DNA of 64,000 bases from assembly GCA_036268995.1 (NCBI GenBank), contig DATATB010000087.1, positions 62,001 to 126,000 on the forward strand, given 5' to 3'. The notes below the pieces were generated by a model that ran no database searches, had not been told where the DNA came from, and saw only the letters and a list, made by a program, of their open reading frames with translations. Both the position numbers and the translations under genes were made by a program. Shown here one piece after another: positions 18,835 through 30,889 of this stretch. Position 1 is the first letter of the stretch. Every line of letters starts with the position of its first letter. Source of the stretch: DATATB01 sp036268995 (GTDB lineage Bacteria; Planctomycetota; Planctomycetia; Pirellulales; PNKZ01).

Positions 18835-19314
18835 CTAGGGCCCTTCCTCCTGGTCAGCCTCCCGGGCGCCCGAATCCCAGGCGCTTGGCTCCGGTTCGTC
18901 AGTCGCGTCGACCGACCGTTCGGCCAGGGGAGACTCGTCCGAATCGTCCTGCTCCGTGCCCGGCGGTGGCTCCTTGGGCAGGACCCGGTGCAGAATCTCG
19001 GCAATCTCGATCGACTTCTTGACGCCCATGTCCAGGACAAACTCAAGCCGTGGAGTGTAACGGGTATCGATCCGGTTAGCCACCTTGGATTGCAGGAACC
19101 CGGCCGCACTTTGCAGGCCCCGCAGCCCGAGCTTCTGCTTGGTGTCGCTGCCCATGATCGACACGTGTACCTTGGCCTGCCGCATGTCGGGCGTGACCTC
19201 CACGTAGGTCACCGTGACGTCTTCGACGCGGGGATCCTTCAGCTCGGCCAGAATGGCCATGCTGACGACTTCGCGGATGGCTTGGGCGGCCTTGAGAACT
19301 CGACGACTTGGCAT
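18835..19314 (-). CDS. rbfA: Ribosome-binding factor A
   Basis: A 159-residue RbfA, a 30S maturation and cold-adaptation factor that binds 16S rRNA. The core is full length (MPSRRVLKAAQAIREVVSM at the start, KDPRVEDVTVTYVEVTPDM and the KVHVSIMG strand). A 40-residue acidic tail follows (EQDDSDESP, EADQEEGP), longer than in E. coli. It starts at ATG 19314, inside a frame that stays open much further upstream. It lies about 107 bases after infB on the same strand, the typical nusA-infB-rbfA order. Confidence 0.92.
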   Translation of the reverse strand: MPSRRVLKAAQAIREVVSMAILAELKDPRVEDVTVTYVEVTPDMRQAKVHVSIMGSDTKQKLGLRGLQSAAGFLQSKVANRIDTRYTPRLEFVLDMGVKKSIEIAEILHRVLPKEPPPGTEQDDSDESPLAERSVDATDEPEPSAWDSGAREADQEEGP

Positions 19315-19421
19315 GCGATACTTCGGGCCTTGGTCAAAAAAAGCGGGGCCTATCGGGCGGACGTGACCGCACGCCCCGGGGCAGGCTCGCCGCCGTGCAC
19401 AGCGGACGAGTCTACTGCCGT

Positions 19422-22067
<2,646 letters not shown>

Positions 22068-22252
22068 CTGAATACCTTTCTCTCGCAGTGCTGCGGCGCG
22101 CGGGCTGACGCGCTCCGCAGCGCAAAACGGTTTAAGTCGTCATCCGCGTTCTCCCAGTCAAGGGCCGCCTACCGCACGACCGGCGGCAGGCAACTCGGAC
22201 TATTCTTGGCTCCGAGACAACTCACTACAATCCAATTTACGTTTCGCCCAAT

Positions 22253-23650
22253 TTACGTTTCACTGCCCGCCTCGGGCACCTCGGCCGGCGAAGCGATGCT
22301 CGATCCAGCGTCGCTGGAGTGATGTTCAATCGCCTCGCCAGTGGGCTGGTCCAGTTCGCCACTGGCCTGACCGGACTCGCCAGCGGGCTCCGCTTCACCC
22401 GTCGCGGCACGCAAGGCGGCCTCTTGGGCCTCGAGCGCGGCCGTGGCCGCGTCGATCCGCTGCTGTTCGCGCTGGCGGCGCCGCTCTTCACTGGCCGCCG
22501 CTTCCGCTTCTTCTGCCTTGGCCTCGGCCTTCTCGACGATGGCTTCGACCTGCTCCATGGTCAGCTCGCCCATCTCCATCAACGAATCGGGCTCGATGAC
22601 CGATAGATCATCGTATGACAAAAAGCCTTCGCCGACTAGCTTTTCGGCGAGGTTTTCATGGATGCCCTCGATAGCGCTAAAGCCCGACACGGCCCGCTCG
22701 ATTTGTTCGTCGAGCTCTTCGCGCGTCATGATTTCGATGTCCCAGCCGCAGAGCTTGCTGGCCAGCCGCACGTTTTGCCCGCGACGGCCGATGGCCAGCG
22801 ACAACTGGTCCTCGCGCACCAGCACAATGGCCCGGCCCAGCATCGAGCACAAGATCACTTCCTCGACTTCGGCAGGTTGCAGTGCATTGGGGATCAGCAC
22901 CTGCATATCGTCGCTCCAGCGGACGATATCGATGCGCTCGCCGGCCAGCTCGTCGACGATGTTCTTGATGCGGTTGCCGCGCACGCCGACGCAAGCTCCC
23001 ACGCTGTCGACACGCTGGTCCGTACTACTCACGGCCACCTTCGAGCGATAGCCGGGCTCGCGGGCCATGGCCCGGATTTGGATCACGCCGTCGGCGATTT
23101 CCGGAATTTCCTGCTCGAACAACCGGCCCACCAGCGCCGGCCGGGTGCGGCTGAGGATCACCTTGACGCGGGTGCCCACCTTGCGGACTTCAAAAACCGT
23201 GGCCCGCACCCGCTCGTTGGCGTGGTGCGTTTCGCCGGGAATTTGTTCGCTGCGCGGAAGGATGGCTTCGCAATTCTGTAGCGACACGGTCGCGGCGCCG
23301 CCTTCGTAGCGCTGCACGACTCCGGTGACGAGCTGGCCTTTTTCCTTATCGTATTCATCGTAGAGCGCATCGCGTTCGGCTTCGCGCACCTTCTGGATGA
23401 TGACCTGCTTGGCGGTTTGAGCGCCGATGCGGCCGGCCGTTTCTTCGGCGTCCAGCGGTGCGCCGTTGTGCGTGCCCGAGATCGAGCCGTCTTTGCGGTC
23501 GATCTGGACGACAATTTCTTCTTCCTCGCCGTATTGCTTCTTGGCGGCCGTGATCAGGGCCTGCTCGATCGCCTGGAAGATGATTTCCTTGTCGATGTTC
23601 TTGTCGCGATGAATCGTATCGATGATTCGCAGCAGCTCGCTTGCGTTCAT
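22253..23650 (-). CDS. nusA: Transcription termination/antitermination protein NusA
   Basis: A 465-residue NusA with the N-terminal RNA-polymerase domain, S1 domain (about 135-200), two KH domains (IKNIVDELAGERIDIVRW, then AIGRRGQNVRLASKLCGW) and a helical acidic C-terminal region. The last 110 residues are Glu/Ala-rich (EAKAEEAEAAASEERRR), in place of the double repeats seen in E. coli. It starts at ATG 23650. About 185 bases separate it from infB, so one operon is likely. Confidence 0.94.
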   Translation of the reverse strand: MNASELLRIIDTIHRDKNIDKEIIFQAIEQALITAAKKQYGEEEEIVVQIDRKDGSISGTHNGAPLDAEETAGRIGAQTAKQVIIQKVREAERDALYDEYDKEKGQLVTGVVQRYEGGAATVSLQNCEAILPRSEQIPGETHHANERVRATVFEVRKVGTRVKVILSRTRPALVGRLFEQEIPEIADGVIQIRAMAREPGYRSKVAVSSTDQRVDSVGACVGVRGNRIKNIVDELAGERIDIVRWSDDMQVLIPNALQPAEVEEVILCSMLGRAIVLVREDQLSLAIGRRGQNVRLASKLCGWDIEIMTREELDEQIERAVSGFSAIEGIHENLAEKLVGEGFLSYDDLSVIEPDSLMEMGELTMEQVEAIVEKAEAKAEEAEAAASEERRRQREQQRIDAATAALEAQEAALRAATGEAEPAGESGQASGELDQPTGEAIEHHSSDAGSSIASPAEVPEAGSET

Positions 23651-24122
23651 AAATCTGTCGTCTCCCGTCGTGGGCGGGGGATTCGCCTTTCGAATTGTCG
23701 AGTTGTCAGGTTGTATGCGGAATTAACGCGATGGGTGGACGTCGATAACCGGCTCCTTTTTCTTCAGGTCGAACTCCGTGACTAAACAATAATAACCAGA
23801 TACCACCTGGCTTCGGCAACCGTCGTCGGCCCGTCCCGCGGCAACGGCAAACCGTCCCGCGGCTGCGAAACCCACAACGGTCAGCCAATGCGAAGTGACG
23901 CCTGGCTTGGTACGCCTCACATTCTACGCGACAACGGCAAGGCCGCTGTCACCCGCACACTGTTTTACCGCTTGAGGGGTATCCTTGTCGACCGTAAGTG
24001 CGCCAGGACAGCCACAAAAAGCTGCGGCCGGTTGCCGCGGATCCCTCATCCGCGATCGCTGCTGGCCCCGAAGGACGAGAAAGGGTGCAGTCGGCCGCGG
24101 TGGATCGGTCCCGCGGCGAGCG
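23651..24122. other. Region upstream of nusA
   Basis: In these 472 bases, where rimP is often found ahead of nusA, I see no protein-like frame. There are direct repeats of CCGTCCCGCGG and a 7-bp inverted repeat (24036-24042 with 24048-24054). The nusA promoter probably lies here; no clear boxes are seen. Confidence 0.35.
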
Positions 24123-25442
24123 CTAGAAAAAGCGCCGCACCATGACGCAACTCGCCTGCCCCTGCGGCGTCACGTTCACGTTCAAGAACGAATCTCCGGC
24201 CGGCGCATCGGCCGAACGGACGGCGGAGATCTGACACTCGGGATCCGGCGTCTGGTAATTCAACACGCGAAACAGCCGCTGTTCTCCCAGCGCCAGGGTT
24301 CCGGCAATCAACTCGACCATGCCGCTGGCGGCCCCCAAGTTGCCGAAATAACTCTTGGCCGCAGCGACCGGCAGTTGCTTGGCGCGGGCGCCGAACACCT
24401 CGCCAATAGCCCGCGCTTCGTCGGCATCGCACGTGCGAGTGCCAAGCCCGTGGGCCTGGATGTGCCCGACCTTCTCCGGAGTGGCGCCGGCATCCGACAG
24501 GGCACTGCGCATCGCATTGGTCAGCGCGACATCGCGGCGGGCGACCAGGTTGCGATCCGACACCGACGAACTGCCCGCGCCCACGACTTCACCGTAAATT
24601 CGCGCCCCTCGGGCCCGGGCATGCTCGAGTTCCTCGAGAATCACGGCCCCAGAACCTTCGCCCAAGACCATGCCGGTGCGATCCCGATCGAACGGCCGGC
24701 TGGCGGCCTCCGGTTCGGAAGCCTGGTCGGCCAATTGCTCCTGCTGCACGGCGTGTACGGCTTTCATGGGATGGACGCGCGAGCCGGTGGCTCCGGCTAC
24801 CATGCAATCGGCATGATTGCGCGTGATGACGCGAAAGGCCTCGGCAATGGCCAGGTTGGCGGCAGCCTCGCGGTGCGTGATCGAATTGCTGTGGCCGCGC
24901 ATGTCGTTGTAAATCGCGATATGGCTGGCCGGCATGTTGGGCAGATACTTGAGCAGCCACAAGGGCGGCATCTTTTCCATGCCGGGGCCTGCCCAACGCG
25001 AAAACTGAAAACCGTTCGCGTCGACGATGCACGCGTGAATGCTCGCCGTGAATTCGTCGGGCATGGTCAACATGTAGTCCGAGCCATAGACCACGCCGGT
25101 GCGCTCGGGATCGTGGTTCGTGGGGCTCAGCCCGGCGTCGTTGATCGCCCGCTGGGCAGCCGCGACGCCCATCTGCGACTCGCGGCACATGACCTTGAGT
25201 CCCTTGCGGATGGCCTTCTTCTTTTCGCCTTCCAGGGGGCCGAAGCCGTCGATGTCGCCGGTAAAGTCCCGGGCTTGCGCCCCGTAGCGGGCCAGCACCG
25301 ACGGAAAATCCTCCGGCAGCCGCGCGACTCCGCTGCGGCCTTCAATGAGCGCGCCCCACAGCGATTGCAGCGTATTGCCCAATGGACTGATGACGCCCAT
25401 GCCCGTGATGACCACTCGACGCGACGGCTTCGCGGAACTCAT
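24123..25442 (-). CDS. Ketosynthase-like protein lacking the catalytic Cys (KS-beta/CLF-like)
   Basis: A 439-residue beta-ketoacyl synthase fold protein. Aligned with the FabF at 27250, the nucleophile Cys (TACAS) is Glu192 in HSNSITHREAAAN, and the second catalytic His is Asn368 (KSYFGN for KSQLGH). His331 (QAHGLG) and Lys363 remain. This pattern resembles chain-length-factor or decarboxylating partner subunits, which pair with an active KS. It is not next to an active KS or ACP: a secreted-protein gene separates it from fabF. The start is ATG 25442 (GTG at 25451 is in frame). Confidence 0.82.
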   Translation of the reverse strand: MSSAKPSRRVVITGMGVISPLGNTLQSLWGALIEGRSGVARLPEDFPSVLARYGAQARDFTGDIDGFGPLEGEKKKAIRKGLKVMCRESQMGVAAAQRAINDAGLSPTNHDPERTGVVYGSDYMLTMPDEFTASIHACIVDANGFQFSRWAGPGMEKMPPLWLLKYLPNMPASHIAIYNDMRGHSNSITHREAAANLAIAEAFRVITRNHADCMVAGATGSRVHPMKAVHAVQQEQLADQASEPEAASRPFDRDRTGMVLGEGSGAVILEELEHARARGARIYGEVVGAGSSSVSDRNLVARRDVALTNAMRSALSDAGATPEKVGHIQAHGLGTRTCDADEARAIGEVFGARAKQLPVAAAKSYFGNLGAASGMVELIAGTLALGEQRLFRVLNYQTPDPECQISAVRSADAPAGDSFLNVNVTPQGQASCVMVRRFF

Positions 25443-25551
25443 GCAAACCACCAGACGGGAGAAACGGCCGAGCGCAGGCGCGGCAAAACCAATTGGGACG
25501 CCATTTTAGCCGTATCCCCGGAACAGGTCGAGGGCGTACGACCTGTCCTCA

Positions 25552-25585
25552 GGCGAGCCGGGAGCGTCAGCGACCGGAGTTCTTC
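25552..25585. repeat. Single arm of the 27-bp palindromic repeat
   Basis: GGCGAGCCGGGAGCGTCAGC continues to CCGGA (25552-25578), then GTTCTTC. It matches the left arm and loop start of the copy near 34740. No right arm follows, so this is a half-copy. Confidence 0.75.
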
Positions 25586-25600
25586 ATCGACCGCCGCCGT

Positions 25601-27025
25601 TTAATACCGCCCACGATACGTCCGCGGATCGCGCTGCGTGGTCTGCGGCACTCCCGGCGTACCCGGCGCGGCAGGGGTGCCGGGCGGGGCCACTGCCGAC
25701 GGGGCGAGCCGGCCTTTGTTTTCGACAAACACCAGCAGGTCGGCCCGCAGCGGGGCGCTGACCAAAGGCAGGCCCTTGAGCAGCGGATGCGAATCATTGG
25801 GTGCCGGGTTGGCGACCATGCCCAGGCCCACCAACAGCACCTGGTCGGTCGGCCAGCGAAATCGCTCGTGAAGCCGGCAGTAGATCGCCTGCGGCACTTC
25901 GATCTGCGCCCGTTGCCGCGGAGCTGCCGCCGACGGCACGTCCAGCGACACCGGAATCAGCTTCTCCAACTGGTCGATGTTGCACTTGATCACGGCGTCG
26001 ATGCTGCGGCCGTCCAACGAGAGCAGCGGATTCAGCTCGAGCGAGAAACCTTCCTCGAATTGGGCATACTCGGGCTCGAAATTCGGCCAGGTTTGCGGCT
26101 TGGGAATAATGTCGCGCACGTAGCTGCGCGGCCGCGTGAGTGTCACAACCGCCGATTGTCCGTTGTTGACCAGCAGATGCGGCGAGCTGTTCTCGTGGAA
26201 ATCGATCCGCTTGCGCAATTCGGCAATCAGCAGGGCCGCGTCTTCCTTTTGCAGCAGCCAGGCCTGGATGCCCTGCGTTTGCACGGCAATTGGCTTGAGC
26301 ATTTGATGCGCCTTGGCGCGCCAGTTGGGACTGCCCACCGTGACGACGCGCAGGCCGAACGCCTGGCTTTCGGCCTCGCTGCTGACAAAGCGGTCCACTA
26401 CGTCGGCCACCACGGCCTGCATTTCCGGCGTGTGATACACCTTCACCGACCGGCGATTGCAGCACAGAATTCCCAGCGGTTCGCTGTGCCACGCCTCGTA
26501 GCCGGTATCACGCAGAATCCAATCGATGATCGCCTGCTCCGGACGGTTGGTGTTGGTCGCCCGCACGGTGTAGGGACTGATGTCGTATTCGCGCCAGACT
26601 TGCCCCTGCTCGTTGGGCAGCGTGGCCGGCCCTTGAGTCACCGACGCAATGCGGCGGCGCGGCAGGCCGGAAATATTCTTTAGCGGCTCGATCGGCGTGG
26701 TCGGACCGCCCGGGCCCATCGAAGCCGAACCCAGCGAGCCTGGCTGACTCGCCACGCTGTTGCTCGGACCGCCAGGCGTCCGCCATTGGCCGGCGGTGGC
26801 TCCCGGCGGGCTGGTGACTGCGGAGTTGCCCGCGAAGGGCTGGCCTCCGAGCGGCTGGCCGGGTGCAGGAGTCGACGTGGAAGGATAAGGCGCGGCCGTC
26901 CCAAATGCCGACGTCGGCGGAGGAACGGTCGAGCGCGGCAGCAGCCCATTGGGATTCTGGCCGCTGGCTGGTTCGCATAGCGAAACCGCGAGCAACACCG
27001 CACCAGCTGCAAGGGATTTCCGCAT
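25601..27025 (-). CDS. Secreted Pro-rich protein, secretin-like features
   Basis: A 474-residue exported protein with a signal peptide (about residues 1-23, ending CEPASGQ), a Pro/Gly-rich linker to about residue 130, then a folded domain. Motifs resemble secretin-like N-domains (REYDISPYT, QAIIDWILRDTGYE, HTPEMQAVVADVVDRF) and a barrel-like segment (NGQSAVVTLTRPRSYV), but no secretin pore motif is clear, so this is a suggestion. I start at ATG 27025, with GGAGG upstream; the frame extends further to 27136. It lies between fabF and the KS-like gene. Confidence 0.65.
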   Translation of the reverse strand: MRKSLAAGAVLLAVSLCEPASGQNPNGLLPRSTVPPPTSAFGTAAPYPSTSTPAPGQPLGGQPFAGNSAVTSPPGATAGQWRTPGGPSNSVASQPGSLGSASMGPGGPTTPIEPLKNISGLPRRRIASVTQGPATLPNEQGQVWREYDISPYTVRATNTNRPEQAIIDWILRDTGYEAWHSEPLGILCCNRRSVKVYHTPEMQAVVADVVDRFVSSEAESQAFGLRVVTVGSPNWRAKAHQMLKPIAVQTQGIQAWLLQKEDAALLIAELRKRIDFHENSSPHLLVNNGQSAVVTLTRPRSYVRDIIPKPQTWPNFEPEYAQFEEGFSLELNPLLSLDGRSIDAVIKCNIDQLEKLIPVSLDVPSAAAPRQRAQIEVPQAIYCRLHERFRWPTDQVLLVGLGMVANPAPNDSHPLLKGLPLVSAPLRADLLVFVENKGRLAPSAVAPPGTPAAPGTPGVPQTTQRDPRTYRGRY

Positions 27026-27161
27026 CGACCAGCCTCCATGCTGATGGGTCAAAACGCCGAGCGCACCGGAAACCAGTCGCTGGTGCGCGGGCGAGCTGCT
27101 CCGCTGCAAACGGCGGGAGTATAGGCCAGCCAGCAAGAAGACAACAAGACCGATGCGGTGT

Positions 27162-27230
27162 GTCGTAGCGGAAGTCGTGAGACTTCCGACCGACGCGGTG
27201 TTTCGGAATTCTCACGAATTCCGCTACGAC
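27162..27230. repeat. Palindromic repeat (GTAGCGGAA family)
   Basis: Left arm at 27165-27188 and right arm at 27204-27227, with outer GTC/GAC. Same family as 7962, 9347 and 43295. It lies between the secreted-protein gene and fabF. Confidence 0.85.
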
Positions 27231-27249
27231 GCAACCTGCTAGCGGAGCA

Positions 27250-28497
27250 CTATCGCCTTTCGCGCAGCCGGCCGACGATCATCGAGGCGTTGTGCCCGCC
27301 GAAGCCAAAGCTGTTGCTCATGGCCGACGAAATTTTCCGCTCGCGCGCCTCGTTGGGCGTGTAATCGAGATCGCACTTGGGGTCGGGCGTGTCGTAGTTG
27401 ATCGTCGGCGGGATAATGTTGTCGCGCAGGGCCAGGGTCGAAATCACCAGCTCGACACCGCCGCTGGCTCCCAGCAGATGCCCTAGTTGGCTCTTGGTGC
27501 TGGAGATGTTCACCTTGCGTGCGTAATCGCCGAAGATGGTCTTGATCGCGGTGGTTTCGGCCTGGTCGCCCAAGGGCGTGCTCGTGCCGTGCGCGTTGAT
27601 GTAGCCGATGTCCGTGGCATTCAGCCCGGCGTCGCGCAGGGCCTGGCTCATGGCCTTGGCAGCGCCGGTGCCGTTTTCGTCGGGCTGGGTAATGTGCCCG
27701 CCATCGGCGCTGGCGCCGTAGCCGAGCACCTCGGCATAGATCCGAGCCCCGCGCTTTTGTGCGTGCGACAGCTCCTCGAATACCAGCAGCCCGGCCCCTT
27801 CGCCCAGGACGAAGCCATCGCGGTCGGCGTCGAACGGGCGGCTGGCGCGCTCGGGATCGTCGTTGCGTTCGCTGAGCGCCCGCATCGATGCAAAACCGCA
27901 GACGCCCATGGGCGTGAGCGCGGCTTCGGTGCCGCCGGTGATCATCACGTCGGCATCGTCATATTGAATGGCCTTGTAGGCGTCGCCCATGGCATCGGTG
28001 GCGCTGGCGCAAGCCGTGGCGACCGCGGCGCTGGGGCCGCGCAGGCCGTATTGGATCGACACGTGGCCGGCCGCCGCGTTGACCATCAGCTTCGGAATTG
28101 TGAAGGCCGAGACCTTGTCAGGGCCTTTTTCCAGCAACCGGCTGTGCTGCGTTTCGATTTCTGTGAGGCCGCCAATGCCCGAGCCCAGGATCACCCCGCA
28201 GCGGAAGGTGTCTTCGCGCGCGAAGTCCAAGCCCGAGTCGCGGACCGCGTCAATCGCGGCCACGAGGGCAAACTGCGTAAAGCGGTCGATCCGCTTGCAA
28301 TCCTTGGCACTGATATAGGCATCGGGGGACCAATGCTTGATCTCGCCGCCAAAACGGACCCGAAAGCCCGTCGTGTCGAACGTGGAAATCGACGAGACGC
28401 CGCTTTTCCCCTCGCAGATCAGCTTCCAGAATTCCTCGACCTTTTGGCTAAGCGACGTGACGGCGCCCAGCCCGGTGACGACCACGCGTCGTTTCAT
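27250..28497 (-). CDS. fabF: Beta-ketoacyl-ACP synthase II
   Basis: A 415-residue FabF that elongates acyl-ACP with malonyl-ACP. The catalytic Cys163 (TACAS) and both His residues (INAHGTST, KSQLGHLLG) are in place. The start ATG overlaps the acpP stop in an ATGA arrangement (28494-28497), so translation is probably coupled. It is the active ketosynthase of the local fatty-acid block. No fabH or plsX is present here. Confidence 0.95.
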   Translation of the reverse strand: MKRRVVVTGLGAVTSLSQKVEEFWKLICEGKSGVSSISTFDTTGFRVRFGGEIKHWSPDAYISAKDCKRIDRFTQFALVAAIDAVRDSGLDFAREDTFRCGVILGSGIGGLTEIETQHSRLLEKGPDKVSAFTIPKLMVNAAAGHVSIQYGLRGPSAAVATACASATDAMGDAYKAIQYDDADVMITGGTEAALTPMGVCGFASMRALSERNDDPERASRPFDADRDGFVLGEGAGLLVFEELSHAQKRGARIYAEVLGYGASADGGHITQPDENGTGAAKAMSQALRDAGLNATDIGYINAHGTSTPLGDQAETTAIKTIFGDYARKVNISSTKSQLGHLLGASGGVELVISTLALRDNIIPPTINYDTPDPKCDLDYTPNEARERKISSAMSNSFGFGGHNASMIVGRLRERR

Positions 28498-28742
28498 TTG
28501 GAGCCGTTGCTTTGTGTCTTTTCAATGTAGTCAATGGCCTGGCCGACCGTTTGGATCTTCTCCGCGGCGTCGTCAGGGATGTTGATGTCGAATTCTTCCT
28601 CCAACTCCATCACCAGCTCGACCGTGTCGAGACTGTCGGCACCGAGATCGTTGACGAAGGAAGTTTCGGGCGTGACTTGGTCTTTGCTGACACCGAGCTG
28701 TTCGGCCACGATGTCGATAACTCGTTCTTTAACTGAGGCCAC
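28494..28742 (-). CDS. acpP: Acyl carrier protein
   Basis: An 82-residue ACP. The phosphopantetheine Ser lies in GADSLDTVELVM, the canonical motif, and the acidic helix fits. It starts with GTG at 28742 (VASVKERVIDIV), preceded by GAGGAGGA; the frame is open to 28826, but the upstream residues are not ACP-like. It overlaps fabF by four bases and has its own promoter (28858-28887). Confidence 0.93.
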   Translation of the reverse strand: MASVKERVIDIVAEQLGVSKDQVTPETSFVNDLGADSLDTVELVMELEEEFDINIPDDAAEKIQTVGQAIDYIEKTQSNGSK

Positions 28743-28857
28743 CTGGACGGTCCTCCTCGAATGGCGCGACAAAATCCTATTGTGGGGGTAGAGCGCACTC
28801 CGATAGGCGCTCCCGTTAAACGGCAAAGCTATTGCTGAAAAAGACTTTAGCTCTCAA

Positions 28858-28887
28858 AAGATAGAGAGCTTCCGTAAGGAAGGTCAA
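28858..28887 (-). promoter_or_regulatory. acpP-fabF promoter overlapped by a palindrome
   Basis: On the minus strand TTGACC (28882-28887), an 18-base spacer and TATCTT (28858-28863) form a sigma-70-like promoter. A perfect 7-bp palindrome (28849-28855 AGCTCTC and 28864-28870 GAGAGCT) encloses the -10 box. It could be an operator for a fatty-acid regulator, or a stem in the transcript. Confidence 0.6.
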
Positions 28888-29031
28888 GATATAGCGAGTT
28901 TTTAGGTTGCTGTAAATTGTAAATATTGGGCCTTCTGGGTTCCGGCTGGCTGGCTGGGCCGGCCAATTGACAAAACCGGCCCGCCCCGACCACCGGCTGC
29001 CCGCCGAAATCAGACCGGCTACCCGCCGAAA

Positions 29032-29802
29032 TCAGACCGTGAGCCCTCCGTCGACGGTAATCACCTGCCCCGTGATATAGGCCGCCGCCGAAGACGCCAA
29101 AAACAACACCGCCTGGGCAATCTCGTCGGCCGCCCCCAGCCGCCGGACCGGAATTCGACTTTTCACTTCGGTCAGGATCGTTTCGCCCAAGGCGCCGGTC
29201 ATTTCCGTCTCGATGAAGCCCGGCGCAATGGCGTTGACCGTCACCTTGCGGCTGGCCAATTCCCGGGCTACCGACCGCGTCATGCCGATCAGCCCGGCCT
29301 TCGAGGCCGAGTAGTTCGACTGCCCGGGATTGCCCATCAGCCCCGACACGCTCGAAATGTTGACGATCCGCCCGTGCCGGGCCTGCATCATCGGCCGGGT
29401 GGCGGCCCTGGTAAACAAAAACGCCCCGCGCAGATTCGTGTTGATCACCTCGTCCCACTGCTCGTCTTGCATCCGCGGGATGAGCGTGTCGCGGGTGATT
29501 CCGGCATTGTTCACCAGGATATCCAGCCGCTGCCACTTGCCGATCACTTCTTCGACCACCTGATTGACGCTGGCCGATTGGCTCACGTCGCATTCGAACC
29601 ATGCGGCCGTACCGCCGCCGCGTGTGATCTCATCCACCGTTTCTGCCAGTTTCTGCTGGCTGCGGGCCACGCAAGCCACGCGGGCTCCCGAGCGGGCCAG
29701 CGCCACGGCAATGGCCCGGCCAATGCCGCGCGATGCGCCGGTCACCAGCGCGACCTGCCCACTCAAATCAACCGTCAAAGAGCCCGAGGGTGCGTCTGCC
29801 AT
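29032..29802 (-). CDS. fabG: 3-oxoacyl-ACP reductase
   Basis: A 256-residue short-chain dehydrogenase. It has the NADP-binding TGASRGIG, the NNAG motif, the catalytic Ser in NISSVSG and YSASK, and ends in the family's ITVDGGLTV. In the cycle it reduces 3-oxoacyl-ACP with NADPH. It lies between fabD (51 bases upstream) and acpP, but a 289-base gap with its own promoter separates it from acpP. A direct repeat of GCCGAAATCAGACCG lies at its 3' end. Confidence 0.93.
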   Translation of the reverse strand: MADAPSGSLTVDLSGQVALVTGASRGIGRAIAVALARSGARVACVARSQQKLAETVDEITRGGGTAAWFECDVSQSASVNQVVEEVIGKWQRLDILVNNAGITRDTLIPRMQDEQWDEVINTNLRGAFLFTRAATRPMMQARHGRIVNISSVSGLMGNPGQSNYSASKAGLIGMTRSVARELASRKVTVNAIAPGFIETEMTGALGETILTEVKSRIPVRRLGAADEIAQAVLFLASSAAAYITGQVITVDGGLTV

Positions 29803-29853
29803 GGTCGAAGGTCAGCCAGTGCTTTTCGGAAAAAATGTGCGGAACCCAGGCGC

Positions 29854-30762
29854 TTAACTCATGACTCCCAGGCAAGACACCTGGCGATCGATTCGCTTCA
29901 GCAGGCCGCGGAGCACGCGCCCCGGGCCCAGTTCGTAGAACTGATCGACCCCTTCGGCTAACAGGTAGCGCATCGAATCTTCCCAGCGCACCGGCTGAAC
30001 CACTTGCTGGATGAGCAACTGCCGGATTTCTTCCGGATCGTCGTGCGGCCGGGCATCGACGTTGGAAATGACCGGCAGCTTCGGGCGGCCGATCTTCACG
30101 CTGGCCAGTGCCGCGGTCAGCCGCTCGACGGCCGAAGCCATGATCGGCGTATGAAACGCGCCGGCTACCGCCAGCGGCACGGCCTTGATCGCGCCGGCCT
30201 TGGTCGCCATGTCTGCCATGCGCTCGCAGGCCGCATTGGTGCCCGAGACGACCGTGTTGCCAGGGCAGAGCAGGTTGGCGATTTGCAACACTTCGCCCGC
30301 CGCGGCCTGTTGGCAAAGCTCCGCGATTTGGGCTCGCTCGAGCCCCAGGATGCTGACCATGCCGCTGGGCGTGGCGTCGGCCGCCTCTTGCATGGCCGTG
30401 CCGCGCTCCTGCACCAGCTTCAAGCCGTCTTCGAACTCGAAGACGCCGGCAAAGACCATGGCGGTGTACTCGCCCAGGCTCAAGCCGGCCGCCGCCTCGC
30501 ACGACAGCAGCACGTCGGGCGATTCGCGGCGTAATTGCTCGAGCGCCGCCAGGCTGGTCACGAACAGGGCCGGCTGGCTATAGACGGTCGAATCCAGGTC
30601 TTCGGCCGGCCCCTCGAAACACAGCTTGGCCAGATCGTATCCGAGGATGGAACTGGCCCGAGTGTAGAGTTGCCGCACGGGCGGCAGCGCCTGAAACAGC
30701 GGCTCGCCCATGCCGACTGTTTGCGCGCCTTGGCCGGGAAACAAAAATGCGATTTTGCTCAA
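29854..30762 (-). CDS. fabD: Malonyl-CoA:ACP transacylase
   Basis: A 302-residue FabD that moves malonyl from CoA to ACP. It has the start FLFPGQGAQ, the nucleophile Ser in GLSLGEYTA, and the His in AGAFHTPIM. I start it with TTG at 30762, behind AAGGA; no ATG is in a good place and the frame runs upstream to 30951 without protein-like sequence. It follows rpmF and precedes fabG. Confidence 0.9.
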   Translation of the reverse strand: MSKIAFLFPGQGAQTVGMGEPLFQALPPVRQLYTRASSILGYDLAKLCFEGPAEDLDSTVYSQPALFVTSLAALEQLRRESPDVLLSCEAAAGLSLGEYTAMVFAGVFEFEDGLKLVQERGTAMQEAADATPSGMVSILGLERAQIAELCQQAAAGEVLQIANLLCPGNTVVSGTNAACERMADMATKAGAIKAVPLAVAGAFHTPIMASAVERLTAALASVKIGRPKLPVISNVDARPHDDPEEIRQLLIQQVVQPVRWEDSMRYLLAEGVDQFYELGPGRVLRGLLKRIDRQVSCLGVMS

Positions 30763-30889
30763 CTCGGATAGTCCTTGTCTAACACGACCGGCGCGCAGCG
30801 CGATCTGGCGGCCTGCCGCCCTCGCGGCGCTCGGCAGGTTGGTACGAACGTATGGTTCGGTGGCGGGGCCGCTGGCGCTGCCGCGAGAC

